The position numbers and the translations under genes were made by a program. From the NCBI GenBank assembly GCA_016938175.1, contig JAFGVE010000032.1, positions 1 to 64,000 of the forward strand: DNA of 64,000 nucleotides. Direction: 5' to 3'. Below the pieces are notes generated by a model, which did no database searches, was not told the DNA's origin, and saw only the letters and a program-made list of their open reading frames with translations. The stretch comes from Campylobacterales bacterium. GTDB lineage: Bacteria; Campylobacterota; Campylobacteria; Campylobacterales; Sulfurimonadaceae. Shown in pieces: positions 26,342 through 35,552 of the stretch. Within the stretch, counting starts at the first letter, position 1. Every line of letters begins with the position of its first letter.

Positions 26342-27592
26342 GTGCAAGAGATTAAAAAACACTTTTATCAAGCCATACTTATCTCTGTCTTTACAGTTAT
26401 AGCAGGCTTTGCATTTAAAATATTTTTGGCAGACATAATTGCAAAAGAGACACTTACACTCTACTACACAGCTATAGACATTTTCTCTTTTTCTTTACTT
26501 ATTCTCATAGGTTTTCGCTCCTCAATGGTTGTAGCCTATGCAAAAACAAAAAAAGATGAGAGTATTATAAATATTTTTCGCTATTTCGTTATGGGACTTG
26601 TTATGTTCTCATGGGCTTTGGTACTGCCCTATTTAAAACATCGTGTGGGGATTGAAATTCACTATTGGTATCTTGTTTTTACTATCATTTCTATGAGTCT
26701 CTACGCCTATCTGACCAACCAAATTGCTATGTACAGACTCTACTCCCTAATGAAACGCTCTACTTTTCTAGAACCAATCTTAGGGGCAATCTGGTTTTTC
26801 ATTGCCTACTACATTGCCCACACTTCTGACCTAAAGTCTCTTTTTATTATGACTATTATGAGCTACTTAGGACTCTCGGTATACATCTGGACACAAAAAC
26901 GCAAAGAGATTGTCGAACCAAAAATCAAAGAAGTGGAGATGGACTCAGACACCAAAGCCTTTTTAAAAAATGCGGTACTCTCAACTGTGGAGTTTGGTTC
27001 AGGAATAGTAATGATATATACAGCCGTCTTTTTTTTAATGCACTACTACTCCATAGAAGAGCTTGGAGATTTTCAGGTAGTTACAAAACCTGTGCTGATG
27101 TATATGATTACACTGTTTGTCTTTCCCGTATTTCGTTTTTTACTTCCAGAGTTATCTAAACACCATGCAAATAGAGACATAAAAGCGATTACACACCTGC
27201 AACATTGGTTTTATAAATTTTCATTTCTTATAAGCGGTTCTTTTGTTTTACTGATGATTTTTTATAGTGAAAAATTCGTCTCTTTGGCATTTAAGCCAGA
27301 GTATCATGGAGCCTATCTCTACCTCACACATCTGAGTTTCTTTTTTATCTTCATCATGCTTAATGCATTTCAGCTCTCTTTGATAAAAGCCTCAGGAGCT
27401 TTTGCAAAAGCACTCATTATTCGTGTAAGCGGTATAGGTTTTTTTATAGCAACCTTCTACCTTACACGTTTACTCTACTCTGAGAGTTCAGTCTCGGTGG
27501 TGTTTGGACTTGTAGTGGCGTACATGGGGATGTATATATTTTCATTTGTAGAAGTGCGCAAGATAATGCGCTCTTTAAAATCTCTTACGTAA
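26342..27592 (+). CDS. Polysaccharide flippase-like membrane protein
   Basis: A 416-residue protein with about 12 transmembrane helices and a charged middle loop (TQKRKEIVEPKIKEVEMDSDTKAF), resembling the MOP/Wzx-type flippase fold. It begins with GTG after GAGGGAG. No glycosyltransferase is nearby, so a lipid or glycan substrate is uncertain. It is divergent from the photo-oxidative operon and shares its upstream region with the 9-12-9 repeat. Confidence 0.6.
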   Translation: MQEIKKHFYQAILISVFTVIAGFAFKIFLADIIAKETLTLYYTAIDIFSFSLLILIGFRSSMVVAYAKTKKDESIINIFRYFVMGLVMFSWALVLPYLKHRVGIEIHYWYLVFTIISMSLYAYLTNQIAMYRLYSLMKRSTFLEPILGAIWFFIAYYIAHTSDLKSLFIMTIMSYLGLSVYIWTQKRKEIVEPKIKEVEMDSDTKAFLKNAVLSTVEFGSGIVMIYTAVFFLMHYYSIEELGDFQVVTKPVLMYMITLFVFPVFRFLLPELSKHHANRDIKAITHLQHWFYKFSFLISGSFVLLMIFYSEKFVSLAFKPEYHGAYLYLTHLSFFFIFIMLNAFQLSLIKASGAFAKALIIRVSGIGFFIATFYLTRLLYSESSVSVVFGLVVAYMGMYIFSFVEVRKIMRSLKSLT

Positions 27593-27607
27593 GGGTGTTA
27601 CGTAAGA
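27583..27607. terminator. Stem-loop between convergent genes
   Basis: TCTTACGTAA, GGGTG, TTACGTAAGA form a perfect 10-bp stem. The flippase stop codon lies in the left arm, and the nitroreductase stop is immediately after the right arm. No T-run follows on either strand, so it may act as an mRNA 3' end stabiliser as well as, or instead of, a terminator. It consists of two copies of TTACGTAA, a motif repeated elsewhere in the window. Confidence 0.45.
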
Positions 27608-28237
27608 CTACTCTATAAACTCTATGACCTCATCTGCATCTCTACGCAGTTGTTGTGGTTGTGGGTTTATTCTGTAACCAAACGGAAGTAGCATAGCGAC
27701 TTGAAACTTTGTAGTATCAAGACCAAGTAGCTCTTCGAGTGGCTCTTTTTCAAACCCTTCAATAGGACAAGAGTCTATGCCAAGTGTTGCCGCGCAAGTC
27801 ATCATGTTTGCACTTGCAATGTAAGTCTGTCTTGCACTCCAAGCGTAAATGTTTTCATCTGAGTTCAGTACACCTGCAAGATGTCCCGCATAAATCTCCA
27901 TGTACTTCTCAAGAGCCTCTTGTGGTAACTCTCTTCTTGCAAAACGTTTGTAAACCTCTCCAGACTCAGGCTTTAAACTCTCGATGCCAGCAAGAACAAT
28001 GACAAGATGAGAACAGCTTGTAATCTGTACCTGATCCCAACACAAAGGGCGAATCTTTGCTTTTAGCTCTTCGTTTGTCACTACTAAAAACTTCCACGCT
28101 TCCATACCAAATGAGCTTGGAGACTTACGTGCCGCTTCTAAGATTGTCTCCATGTCAGAAACATCTACCTTTTTACTCTCATCAAAAACCTTACACGCAT
28201 GGCGAAAATCCATCGCTTCCATAAAACTCTTTTCCAT
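27608..28237 (-). CDS. Nitroreductase family protein
   Basis: A 209-residue FMN-dependent NAD(P)H oxidoreductase. The opening MDFRHACKVFDESKKVD and ARKSPSSFGMEAWKFLVV are the FMN-phosphate and substrate-side motifs of NfsB-like enzymes; ASANMMTCAATLGIDSCPIEGFEKEPLEELLGL completes the fold. It could reduce nitro compounds, quinones or flavin. It is monocistronic on the minus strand. Confidence 0.9.
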   Translation of the reverse strand: MEKSFMEAMDFRHACKVFDESKKVDVSDMETILEAARKSPSSFGMEAWKFLVVTNEELKAKIRPLCWDQVQITSCSHLVIVLAGIESLKPESGEVYKRFARRELPQEALEKYMEIYAGHLAGVLNSDENIYAWSARQTYIASANMMTCAATLGIDSCPIEGFEKEPLEELLGLDTTKFQVAMLLPFGYRINPQPQQLRRDADEVIEFIE

Positions 28238-28523
28238 ACCGTCTCCTCTATTTATTTTTTTGATTTTATCTAATTTAGTGCAAACAGTCTTTACGATTTA
28301 AGAGAAGTTTTGATTTTTAATTGTTGCACAGTTTGTGGAACAGAGTTAGAGTGTGCTTTCTATAGTTGTTACAAAAGTAAGTCTTAATTGAACAGGTTTT
28401 TTAACAGCTTTTTCTGCTTCAAAGATAAGAGATTGTTAAATTTAAAAGAGCCTACTTTATTAAATTGACATTAATCTAATTAATGATTACAATCTATTAA
28501 CCTCAAAAACAACAGGTGTACTT
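28238..28523. other. AT-rich intergenic region containing a decayed repeat
   Basis: Between divergent genes. It contains the second copy of the dispersed repeat. On the minus strand a short frame reading EAEKAVKKPVQLRLTFVTTIEST ends at a stop with no start, possibly a coding remnant. No clear regulatory site is seen. Confidence 0.35.
28415..28461 (-). repeat. Dispersed repeat, copy 2
   Basis: Reverse complement carries AATAAAGTAG, a 14-base gap and AACAATCTCTTAT followed by TTTG-AGCA, as in 584-630. About 39 of 47 positions match. It lies upstream of the SoxZ-SoxY-like gene in AT-rich DNA. Confidence 0.45.
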
Positions 28524-29324
28524 ATGTTTAAATTTTTTATTATAACTATTCTGTGTATTCCAATTACATATTTATTTGCATCTGATATACGAATAAAGGC
28601 TGAAAAGCAAGAGGATATTACAAATTTAAAATTTATGATTAAGAACCGTATGGAACGAAATATTGAAATCTTCAAAGCAAGAGTGTATACAGAAGGTTCA
28701 TGTTCTAATTATTATCAAATAGAAACTTTTACAAAAGAAAGTAAATCTGACTATGTAAAAATGATTAAAGTTTATCGTGATAATAATTTATTTTCAACAA
28801 TAGTCACTTCTCCAAATATCAGTCGAAACCCTATATTTTCATATAAATTAAAACTAGAAAAAGAGTTACCATTTTCTGTTATTTACATGACAAACAAGGA
28901 TAAATCAGAATTACACAGCACTTCAAAATCATACAAACAATCTAAGGAGTCTTACGACTATGCATTAGATACAAAAAAAATACATAAACAGTATAATTCA
29001 AATAATGCAATATCATCCAAGGATATTACAATAATTCTTCCACCATCTATATTCAATCGAACGGTGATTCCTCTTACAGTGAAGTCTAATATAAAATTGT
29101 ATTCTTTTGCTGTTTTTTCTGATAGAACACAAACACCTTTAATTATATATGTAAAAAATGAAAAAGCTTCCTATATTGATTTTTCTTTCAAATTTGAAAT
29201 ATTAGATAATACTACCTTCGATTACAATATTACAGTTGTTGGGAAAGATGAAAATGGTACATTGCATAAAAGTGTTGTTAAATCAAAACTGTCTCGCGAA
29301 GGTGATTGTTGTGGATGTGTATAG
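28524..29324 (+). CDS. Exported SoxZ-SoxY fusion-like sulfur carrier protein
   Basis: A 266-residue exported protein: signal peptide about 1-20 (ending FASD). Residues about 21-135 follow SoxZ (SDIRIKAEKQEDITNLKFMI, then YVKMIKVYRDNNLFSTIV, NISRNPIFSYKLKL, VIYMTNKDKSE). Residues about 168-266 follow SoxY (ITIILPPSIFNRTVIPLTVKSNI, SFAVFSDRTQTPLIIYV) and the chain ends GDCCGCV, in the place of the SoxY GGCGG swinging arm that carries the sulfur substrate. The order Z then Y leaves the Cys tail free at the C-terminus. No other sox gene is adjacent. It is unusually AT-rich, Lys/Asn/Ser-rich compared with neighbours. The assignment rests on motif reading and could be wrong in detail. Confidence 0.6.
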   Translation: MFKFFIITILCIPITYLFASDIRIKAEKQEDITNLKFMIKNRMERNIEIFKARVYTEGSCSNYYQIETFTKESKSDYVKMIKVYRDNNLFSTIVTSPNISRNPIFSYKLKLEKELPFSVIYMTNKDKSELHSTSKSYKQSKESYDYALDTKKIHKQYNSNNAISSKDITIILPPSIFNRTVIPLTVKSNIKLYSFAVFSDRTQTPLIIYVKNEKASYIDFSFKFEILDNTTFDYNITVVGKDENGTLHKSVVKSKLSREGDCCGCV

Positions 29325-29331
29325 GAGAAAG

Positions 29332-29391
29332 ATGCTTTTGAGCATTTTCATAACTATTATGCTTTCATATCAATGGCTAGTGATGTATTAA
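29332..29391 (+). CDS. Possible 19-residue hydrophobic peptide or gene remnant
   Basis: An ATG eight bases after the SoxZ-SoxY stop, preceded by AGGAGAAAG, opens a 19-codon hydrophobic frame (MLLSIFITIMLSYQWLVMY). It looks like the first transmembrane segment of a longer protein and no continuation is visible in any frame, so it is more likely a decayed gene than a functional peptide. Confidence 0.25.
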   Translation: MLLSIFITIMLSYQWLVMY

Positions 29392-29576
29392 AAAAATTCA
29401 AAGTGAAAAAAACATTTTAATGTAGGCAAGTATATAGTTACTAAACCAGTTCTTTTTGGAGTTTTATAACTGCACTATTAGTGCTAACGACCTGAAATAA
29501 TAGTTTCAACATAAACAAGACGATTGATGTCATCAATACATCTTGAGTAAAAGTCAAGGGTGTTCTTGGCAGATGA

Positions 29577-30647
29577 TTAAATAGACTTCCTAACCTTACG
29601 TAAGGGTTCTGCATTTGGTTTGCCAAAGAGATACCCTTGTACATAATCAACCCCAATATCCTCAACAGCCCTTAGCTCCTCTTGTGTCTCAACACCCTCA
29701 GCAAGTACTGCAATGTCATTCTCTTTTGCAAGTGTGTAGAGTGCTTTGTAGGTGGATTGTTTAATGCTCTCTTTGTCTATGTTTTGTATGATGTTTCTGT
29801 CAACCTTAATGATGTCAGGGTGAATATCTACGAGCATATTTAAAGAGGAGTAGCCCTCTCCAACATCATCAAGTGCTATGGAAAAGCCCTCTTTTTTGTA
29901 AAAGTCTAAAATCTTTATGAGATGCTTTTTATCACGCACCGACTCAGTTTCAACTACTTCAAATATAATGTTTTTCGGGTCAAACTCGAGCTGTTTTGCC
30001 CACTTTACTGTTGAGCGTAGACAAAACTCTGGGTCGTAAATGGAAGTAGGCAAGAAGTTAATAAACACCTTTTGTCTTACCTTTTTTACCGCAGCAGTTT
30101 TAAGTGCTGACTCACGACACATTCTGTCAAGTTTAAAGTTCAAGTCATTTCTCTCAGACTTGCTAAAAAGTTCATCTGGAAACATCAAATCACCATTCTC
30201 CTTAACTCCACGGATGAGTGCTTCATACCCATAGATGCTTCTGTCACTCGCTTGGATAATGGGCTGAAAGTAGGAGGTAAGTGAGCAGTTGTTTACTATG
30301 TCAAAAAAACTGCCATCATCTATGAGATTTAGATAGCGTTGGAGTGTTTTGGCTGCTAAAATGGACTGAAAGTTAAAGCTCTCACCCTCATACTGCACGT
30401 AAAGGCGTATGGCTTCACGCTCTAATGGAGTAAAGGCTCTACTGATTTGATGAAAGTTTTCAACGAAAAATCGCTTCACACTTCTAAGCTTTATGTAACT
30501 AACACCATTGTTCTCGTGTGTTTCATAGCCCATAGCACTAATAAACTCAAGCCCTTTTAATACAAGCTCATCAACTTCACTCATCCAGTAGAGCTTTGCA
30601 CTCGCTTCTTCAAGAGTAAAAACTTCACTACATTTTACACACTGCAT
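29577..30647 (-). CDS. EAL-domain c-di-GMP phosphodiesterase
   Basis: A 356-residue soluble protein. The first ~110 residues are an uncharacterised N-terminal domain opening with a CVKC zinc-type pair (Cys3, Cys6). The EAL domain starts near 120; the EAL motif is at 142-144, and the Asn (FINFLPTSI), EVVETES, ALDDVGEGYSS, IKVDR, AEGVET and VQGYLFGKP elements are all present. It is therefore probably catalytically active, without a GGDEF partner domain. Transcribed alone; its stop region contains a TTACGTAA palindrome. Confidence 0.88.
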   Translation of the reverse strand: MQCVKCSEVFTLEEASAKLYWMSEVDELVLKGLEFISAMGYETHENNGVSYIKLRSVKRFFVENFHQISRAFTPLEREAIRLYVQYEGESFNFQSILAAKTLQRYLNLIDDGSFFDIVNNCSLTSYFQPIIQASDRSIYGYEALIRGVKENGDLMFPDELFSKSERNDLNFKLDRMCRESALKTAAVKKVRQKVFINFLPTSIYDPEFCLRSTVKWAKQLEFDPKNIIFEVVETESVRDKKHLIKILDFYKKEGFSIALDDVGEGYSSLNMLVDIHPDIIKVDRNIIQNIDKESIKQSTYKALYTLAKENDIAVLAEGVETQEELRAVEDIGVDYVQGYLFGKPNAEPLRKVRKSI

Positions 30648-30743
30648 TAAAACTCCTTTTTAAGGAGTATTGTAAAAAGAATGGAGTCTTTTTTGTAGAG
30701 AGTTTTTGTCAGTTCATAAACACTCTTTTATACTAAAGGCTCT

Positions 30744-32288
30744 CTATGTTCTAAAAATGTTCAACTCATCATCAAGTTCTTTGCTACTTTGAGAAAGTGA
30801 ATCAATAGTTGCAACAATCTTTTTAATATCTTCAAAACTTTGAGCCGCTAAATCTTCTATACCATGAATAGTTGCAACAAGTTTTTTGAGTTTTTCAATA
30901 TTTTTTGCAAACTCTAAAGATGATTTTCCTGAGAGTTCCGCTGATTCCCCAACCATATTAATAGTTGCGTTTAACATAGAACTCATCTCCATAGACTCAC
31001 TGCTAAGTTCATTAATATTTTTAGCATTTTGATTCATACTGTCACTTGTATCATTTATAGACTGTACAACCACGTTAACACTTCCATGTATCTCTGTAAG
31101 TGATTTTTGTGTTCTCTCTGCAAGCTTTCTAACTTCATCTGCAACAACCGCAAAACCACGACCGTGTTCGCCCGCACGAGCCGCTTCTATGGCAGCGTTT
31201 AGTGCAAGAAGGTTTGTTTGGTCTGCGATGTCTGAGATAACAGTAAGAATACTTTTTATCTCCTCTGCAGAGTGTGTAAGCTCTGTCAGTTTTTCAGACA
31301 TAGTATTCTCAACGGAAGCTGTCTGCTCAACACTCTGAGCAAAATAGTTTATCTTATCTCCAATTTCCTGAAGATTATTATTTGCCTCATCAAGACGCTC
31401 TTTTGCATTACGCATATCTTGGTCTGTCTGTGTAATCTCCTCTTGCATCACATTGCTATCTCGTGTAATATCAGCAATAGCACTATGCTGTTTTGTTGAG
31501 CTGACGTTTATAGAGTTTGTAAGTGTCTTAACGGTTTGAGTAATGCGTGTAGTCTCTCCAGAAGCACTTTTTGCAGTGTTTATAATGCCTCGCAATGAAG
31601 CCATAAATTGAGAGAAAGCTCCACACTGTACAGAATCAGACTTCATCTCAAAAGCGAGATTTTTTGTTATCGTAATCTCATTGAGCGTCTGGATTACCTG
31701 CATAGACTCCAAATACTGTTTTGTAATCATATAGACAATATAGATAAGTACCACAGCTTCTACGATAACAAAAGCGGCATGTAGAAATGCAATATCCCAA
31801 CCACAGCCATAGTTAAAAACAATAATTTTTACTCCGCCTATAGCAGCATCGCTAAGCTGTAAATAGGTAAAAAGCAGGTGGTGTATAGCGATAGTAACTG
31901 CACTTGCGAGTATGGGCATAATATCTTTGTAAACGGACATAAAAGCTAAAACAACAAAAATATGGAAGTGCATCTCTATGCGCCCCAAATGCTGTTGAAT
32001 CATAATAATCGGAAAGCCCATAATTAAAACACCAATCATTATACGGGAGATAGATTCACCCTTAAAGAAGTAGTATGTAAGATACGCAAGCCCCGTAATC
32101 AGACCCCCTCCGACAATCCCGAGCATATAAGTGTCATAAGTAACTGAGGTAACAAAAGATACAACAAGCCAATTAAGGACAAATATAAACATAAAGCCCT
32201 TGTCTGCATTTTTTGCCTCATCTTTGAGGTTTTCACGAGTAATAGACGAGAGTCCACCATAGTTGCCAAATAAAACCGCTAAGTTCAT
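30744..32288 (-). CDS. Methyl-accepting chemotaxis protein with a His-rich membrane sensor
   Basis: A 514-residue chemoreceptor. Residues about 30-195 form about six membrane helices containing [23 protein letters not shown] and IAIHHLLF, an intramembrane His pattern also known from GGDEF and kinase sensors and proposed to bind metal or haem. The cytoplasmic signalling domain has the conserved hairpin [39 protein letters not shown]. There is no HAMP-flanked periplasmic domain. It overlaps the Sco-like gene upstream by four bases, tying the two together. Confidence 0.88.
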   Translation of the reverse strand: MNLAVLFGNYGGLSSITRENLKDEAKNADKGFMFIFVLNWLVVSFVTSVTYDTYMLGIVGGGLITGLAYLTYYFFKGESISRIMIGVLIMGFPIIMIQQHLGRIEMHFHIFVVLAFMSVYKDIMPILASAVTIAIHHLLFTYLQLSDAAIGGVKIIVFNYGCGWDIAFLHAAFVIVEAVVLIYIVYMITKQYLESMQVIQTLNEITITKNLAFEMKSDSVQCGAFSQFMASLRGIINTAKSASGETTRITQTVKTLTNSINVSSTKQHSAIADITRDSNVMQEEITQTDQDMRNAKERLDEANNNLQEIGDKINYFAQSVEQTASVENTMSEKLTELTHSAEEIKSILTVISDIADQTNLLALNAAIEAARAGEHGRGFAVVADEVRKLAERTQKSLTEIHGSVNVVVQSINDTSDSMNQNAKNINELSSESMEMSSMLNATINMVGESAELSGKSSLEFAKNIEKLKKLVATIHGIEDLAAQSFEDIKKIVATIDSLSQSSKELDDELNIFRT

Positions 32289-32845
32289 TCTAATTCCTTT
32301 TGTATATCCGATATAATAGTTTCTGCTTCAAAAGGACGAGTAAAGTACATCGCCTTGAGAATAAATTCATTTTTTTTAACCTGTTTTACGAGGTAAAGAT
32401 AGCCTGTATGATATAAATCTCCGCCTTCAATCAAAGGGTCACTGCTGTATGCACGTAACTCTCCCATCAAAGCCAAAGTCTCTTTTCTTGGTAATTGTAC
32501 TGCCTGAAAATCTTCGTGAAAAAATTGTGCGAACTCTTTTGCACCAACTCCCTCTTTAGAAATATTGATGAAATAAAAAGCAACATCTTCTCGTTTTGGT
32601 AAAATGTTAAAAATATTTGCAGACTCTTTTAAAGAAGGGATACATATAGTTTGACAACCAACATATCCTAAATAGAGCAGAAGCACTCTCTCATTCTCTT
32701 TAACTTCAAATGGCAGAGTCACTGTATCATTTAATAAAACTCTACCCTGCTTATGTCCGCTGAGCATCCCCAAAGGGAGTCCAAGAAGAAACAACAGAAG
32801 AAAAGCCAAAAAAAGAAAAAGTGCTTTTTTCACTTTAATTTTCAT
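32285..32845 (-). CDS. Sco1/SenC-like membrane-anchored thioredoxin-fold protein
   Basis: A 186-residue protein with one N-terminal transmembrane anchor (about 8-25). The Sco copper motif CxxxC appears as [13 protein letters not shown] near residues 70-74, and the distal His in [12 protein letters not shown] near 151. Sco proteins deliver copper to oxidases or act in thiol redox. No cytochrome oxidase gene is in the window; the coupled chemoreceptor suggests a sensory partner instead. The fold is divergent, so copper binding is a prediction. Confidence 0.7.
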   Translation of the reverse strand: MKIKVKKALFLFLAFLLLFLLGLPLGMLSGHKQGRVLLNDTVTLPFEVKENERVLLLYLGYVGCQTICIPSLKESANIFNILPKREDVAFYFINISKEGVGAKEFAQFFHEDFQAVQLPRKETLALMGELRAYSSDPLIEGGDLYHTGYLYLVKQVKKNEFILKAMYFTRPFEAETIISDIQKELE

Positions 32846-32978
32846 AAAATTATAATACTACTTTTTTCACTAAAATATTATTAATTTTGTTTTTGTTTTT
32901 CTGCATATTTTTTAAACATTTTCTTGCCAACTTGTGATTGCCTTTTTTATACAATTTTGTCACATAAAGGATAGGAAA

Positions 32979-35552
32979 ATGAACGACTTACAAGAACTCC
33001 ATAATTTTATAAAACATATGGACTCGGTCAAACTCTCTAAAGAGAAACTTGATGAGCTTAGCCGTAACTGGGATACGCTCTCATTATTAAGTCAGCTTGG
33101 TGAAGCTGGTATGAATATGAACAAAATCAAAGGGGACTTTGTTACCCTTTCTAATGAACTTATCAACTATTTTGGTCGAGAAATGCTACAAAAAACTGTT
33201 TCTGAAATGAGCTCAAAAGCGCAAGTTTCAGTAGATATAGTTATACGTAACCTTTTTGAAAGAACTGCAGATATAGGCTTTTTAGCAACAGATGAAGCTA
33301 TACGCGATTTTTTAAGAAAAAACCCTACGATTTACTCTGATGGTTACCATGATAATTTAACTGAACTCAAAAAAAGATTTGTTGAATATGCAAAAAAATA
33401 CAGTGTCTATTTTGATATAGTACTTATGAATCCACAGGGAAATATTCTTGCATCTATAGAAGACAATGAGGTAAGTAAATCACATGACCCACTTTTACAA
33501 GAGGTTGCATATACAAGTCAAGAGTATGTAGAAACGTACAGACACCATGACTTTTTACCTCACCATGATAAAAGCCTTGTTTACTCATATAGAGTTACAA
33601 AATCTGATAGCTCTGATGAGCTCCTTGGTGTCTTATGTCTCTGTTTTAAATTTGAAGATGAGATGGATGGTATTTTTGCGAACCTTATCAACCCTAAAAC
33701 AAAAGAGTGTTTAACGCTTCTTGATGAACGAGGAGAAGTTATAGCTACGAGTGATAAGTATCACATTCCAATTGGAGCAAAATTACCGAGTGTTTTTAAT
33801 GCTCCTTATGAAGTGGTGACGTTTGGAGGAAGAGATTATCTTGCAAAGAGTGCGAAAACAAATGGTTACCAAGGCTTTTTTGGTTTAGGCTGGCAAGGGC
33901 ACATTATGGTTCCACTCGAGCATGCTTTTTACTCTATAGATGAAGAAGAGTTTGCTATAACACAACAACTTCTCTTAGCCATTTTACAGCATAGTGATCT
34001 TTTTGCAGAGAGTCTAAAAGCAATTCCTCTGCAAGCAGAAGAGATACAACACAATCTTAACCGTGCTATCTGGAACGGAAACGTAAAACAGAACAACTCG
34101 GGAAATGAAAATAAACAGTTTTCAAAAGCATTACTCCAAGAGATTCGTAAAACAGGTGCACAAACAAAGCACATTATTGCTGACTCTATGGCAAAACTCA
34201 CTAAAACAATGGTACTGAGTGATGGTGTATTTTTAGCAGATTTGATTCTTGACATAATGGATAGAAACCTTTATGAAAGAGCAAATGACTGTAGATGGTG
34301 GGCACTCACTCCTGATTTTCGCTCTCTTCTCTCTATGGAACAGGTAACTCCGAGTGCTTCACAGAGAATGAGTGAAATTCTTGCACACATCAACTCTCTG
34401 TATACGGTTTATACAAACCTCTTTATTTATGACGTACATGGAAAAATAGTTGCAGTATCACAAAAGTCTGCTGAGTATCTCTTAGGTACAAAACTCTCAG
34501 CAAAATGGGTACAAGAGTCTCTTAGCCTAACAAACACTTCTAAATACTGTGTCTCTGATTTTACAAAATCTTCTCTCTACGAGAATAGACATACGTATAT
34601 TTACAATGCAGCTATTCGCTCTCAAGAGAGTGAAGATGTTGTTGTTGGAGGAATAGGCATTGTTTTTGATTCCGAGTTACAGTTTGCACAGATGATAGAA
34701 GAGTCGCTTCCAAAGAACAAACACTCTTTAGATAAAGACACGCTATTTTGTGTACTCACAACCAAAGAGCAAAATATCATCGCCTCAAACCATTCAAAAC
34801 TCTCTGTTGGCGAGCATTTTGAAATAGACCCAAAATTCTACTCACTTAAAAATGGTGAATCCTTAAGTGAAATTATTGAGTATCAAGGTGATTACTATGC
34901 ATTGGGTGTGAAGTGTTCTAAAGGGTATAGAGAGTATAAAAGTCCTCAGGATGATTACCAAAACTGTGTCTACAGTTTTGTATTTTCTTACATTAGTAAT
35001 GTTGCACAAACAGCTATTAGTATGGAAGAAGAGGAGAGTGCAGATATACTTCAAGATGACATTTCAGGTGTTGCAGAAGCGAACTCTGTAGAAGTTGCAA
35101 GCTTTATGATTGGTTCAAAATGGCTTGGTGTACGTACTGAAGAGGTGGTGGAAGCTATGAGCATTTCTGCTTTAAACAGTACTATTACCATGGAAGAAGG
35201 ACACCACTTTAAGGGAACAATGATGTACAAAGACTCTATGATATCTGTTATAGATATCCAAAAATTTGTACAGGAAAAACACTCTCAGGCGTATGAAGAG
35301 ATTATTGTCTTAAAATTTGGAGAAAAAGGCTTTATAGGTATTCTTGTTAACTCACTTGATGCCATACCTTCTGTTAAAAAAGAGAATATAAAAACTCTTG
35401 ATGAGTATGTCATAGGAAACGGTACACTTGTTACAAGTATGGTATTTCCGCCAAAAGACTCACCATCTCAAGAAGTACTGAGTCTCTTAAATATCCAAAA
35501 AATTCAAGAGAACCTTGTCGCTCCAAACCTCACACATATGAATAAACGCTAA
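32979..35552 (+). CDS. Soluble Cache-Cache-CheW fusion chemotaxis protein
   Basis: 857 residues from the ATG at 32979, chosen because ATAAAGGATAGGAAA precedes it; an upstream in-frame ATG at 32934 lacks this. Two Cache/PAS-like sensor modules (about 75-340 and 420-640; VLMNPQGNILASIE and IYDVHGKIVAVSQK are the typical strand-turn-strand signatures) are followed by a CheW-like domain over the last ~150 residues (VASFMIGSKWLGVRTEEVVEAM, KGTMMYKDSMISVIDIQKF). I see no transmembrane segment or signal peptide, so the Cache modules appear cytoplasmic. It would couple to CheA through CheW. Confidence 0.8.
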   Translation: MNDLQELHNFIKHMDSVKLSKEKLDELSRNWDTLSLLSQLGEAGMNMNKIKGDFVTLSNELINYFGREMLQKTVSEMSSKAQVSVDIVIRNLFERTADIGFLATDEAIRDFLRKNPTIYSDGYHDNLTELKKRFVEYAKKYSVYFDIVLMNPQGNILASIEDNEVSKSHDPLLQEVAYTSQEYVETYRHHDFLPHHDKSLVYSYRVTKSDSSDELLGVLCLCFKFEDEMDGIFANLINPKTKECLTLLDERGEVIATSDKYHIPIGAKLPSVFNAPYEVVTFGGRDYLAKSAKTNGYQGFFGLGWQGHIMVPLEHAFYSIDEEEFAITQQLLLAILQHSDLFAESLKAIPLQAEEIQHNLNRAIWNGNVKQNNSGNENKQFSKALLQEIRKTGAQTKHIIADSMAKLTKTMVLSDGVFLADLILDIMDRNLYERANDCRWWALTPDFRSLLSMEQVTPSASQRMSEILAHINSLYTVYTNLFIYDVHGKIVAVSQKSAEYLLGTKLSAKWVQESLSLTNTSKYCVSDFTKSSLYENRHTYIYNAAIRSQESEDVVVGGIGIVFDSELQFAQMIEESLPKNKHSLDKDTLFCVLTTKEQNIIASNHSKLSVGEHFEIDPKFYSLKNGESLSEIIEYQGDYYALGVKCSKGYREYKSPQDDYQNCVYSFVFSYISNVAQTAISMEEEESADILQDDISGVAEANSVEVASFMIGSKWLGVRTEEVVEAMSISALNSTITMEEGHHFKGTMMYKDSMISVIDIQKFVQEKHSQAYEEIIVLKFGEKGFIGILVNSLDAIPSVKKENIKTLDEYVIGNGTLVTSMVFPPKDSPSQEVLSLLNIQKIQENLVAPNLTHMNKR

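Noticed and set aside
28260..28273. Fnr-like box TTGATTTTATCTAA before the nitroreductase gene
   Set aside because: Only the left half-site matches; the right half is too poor and the region is AT-rich.
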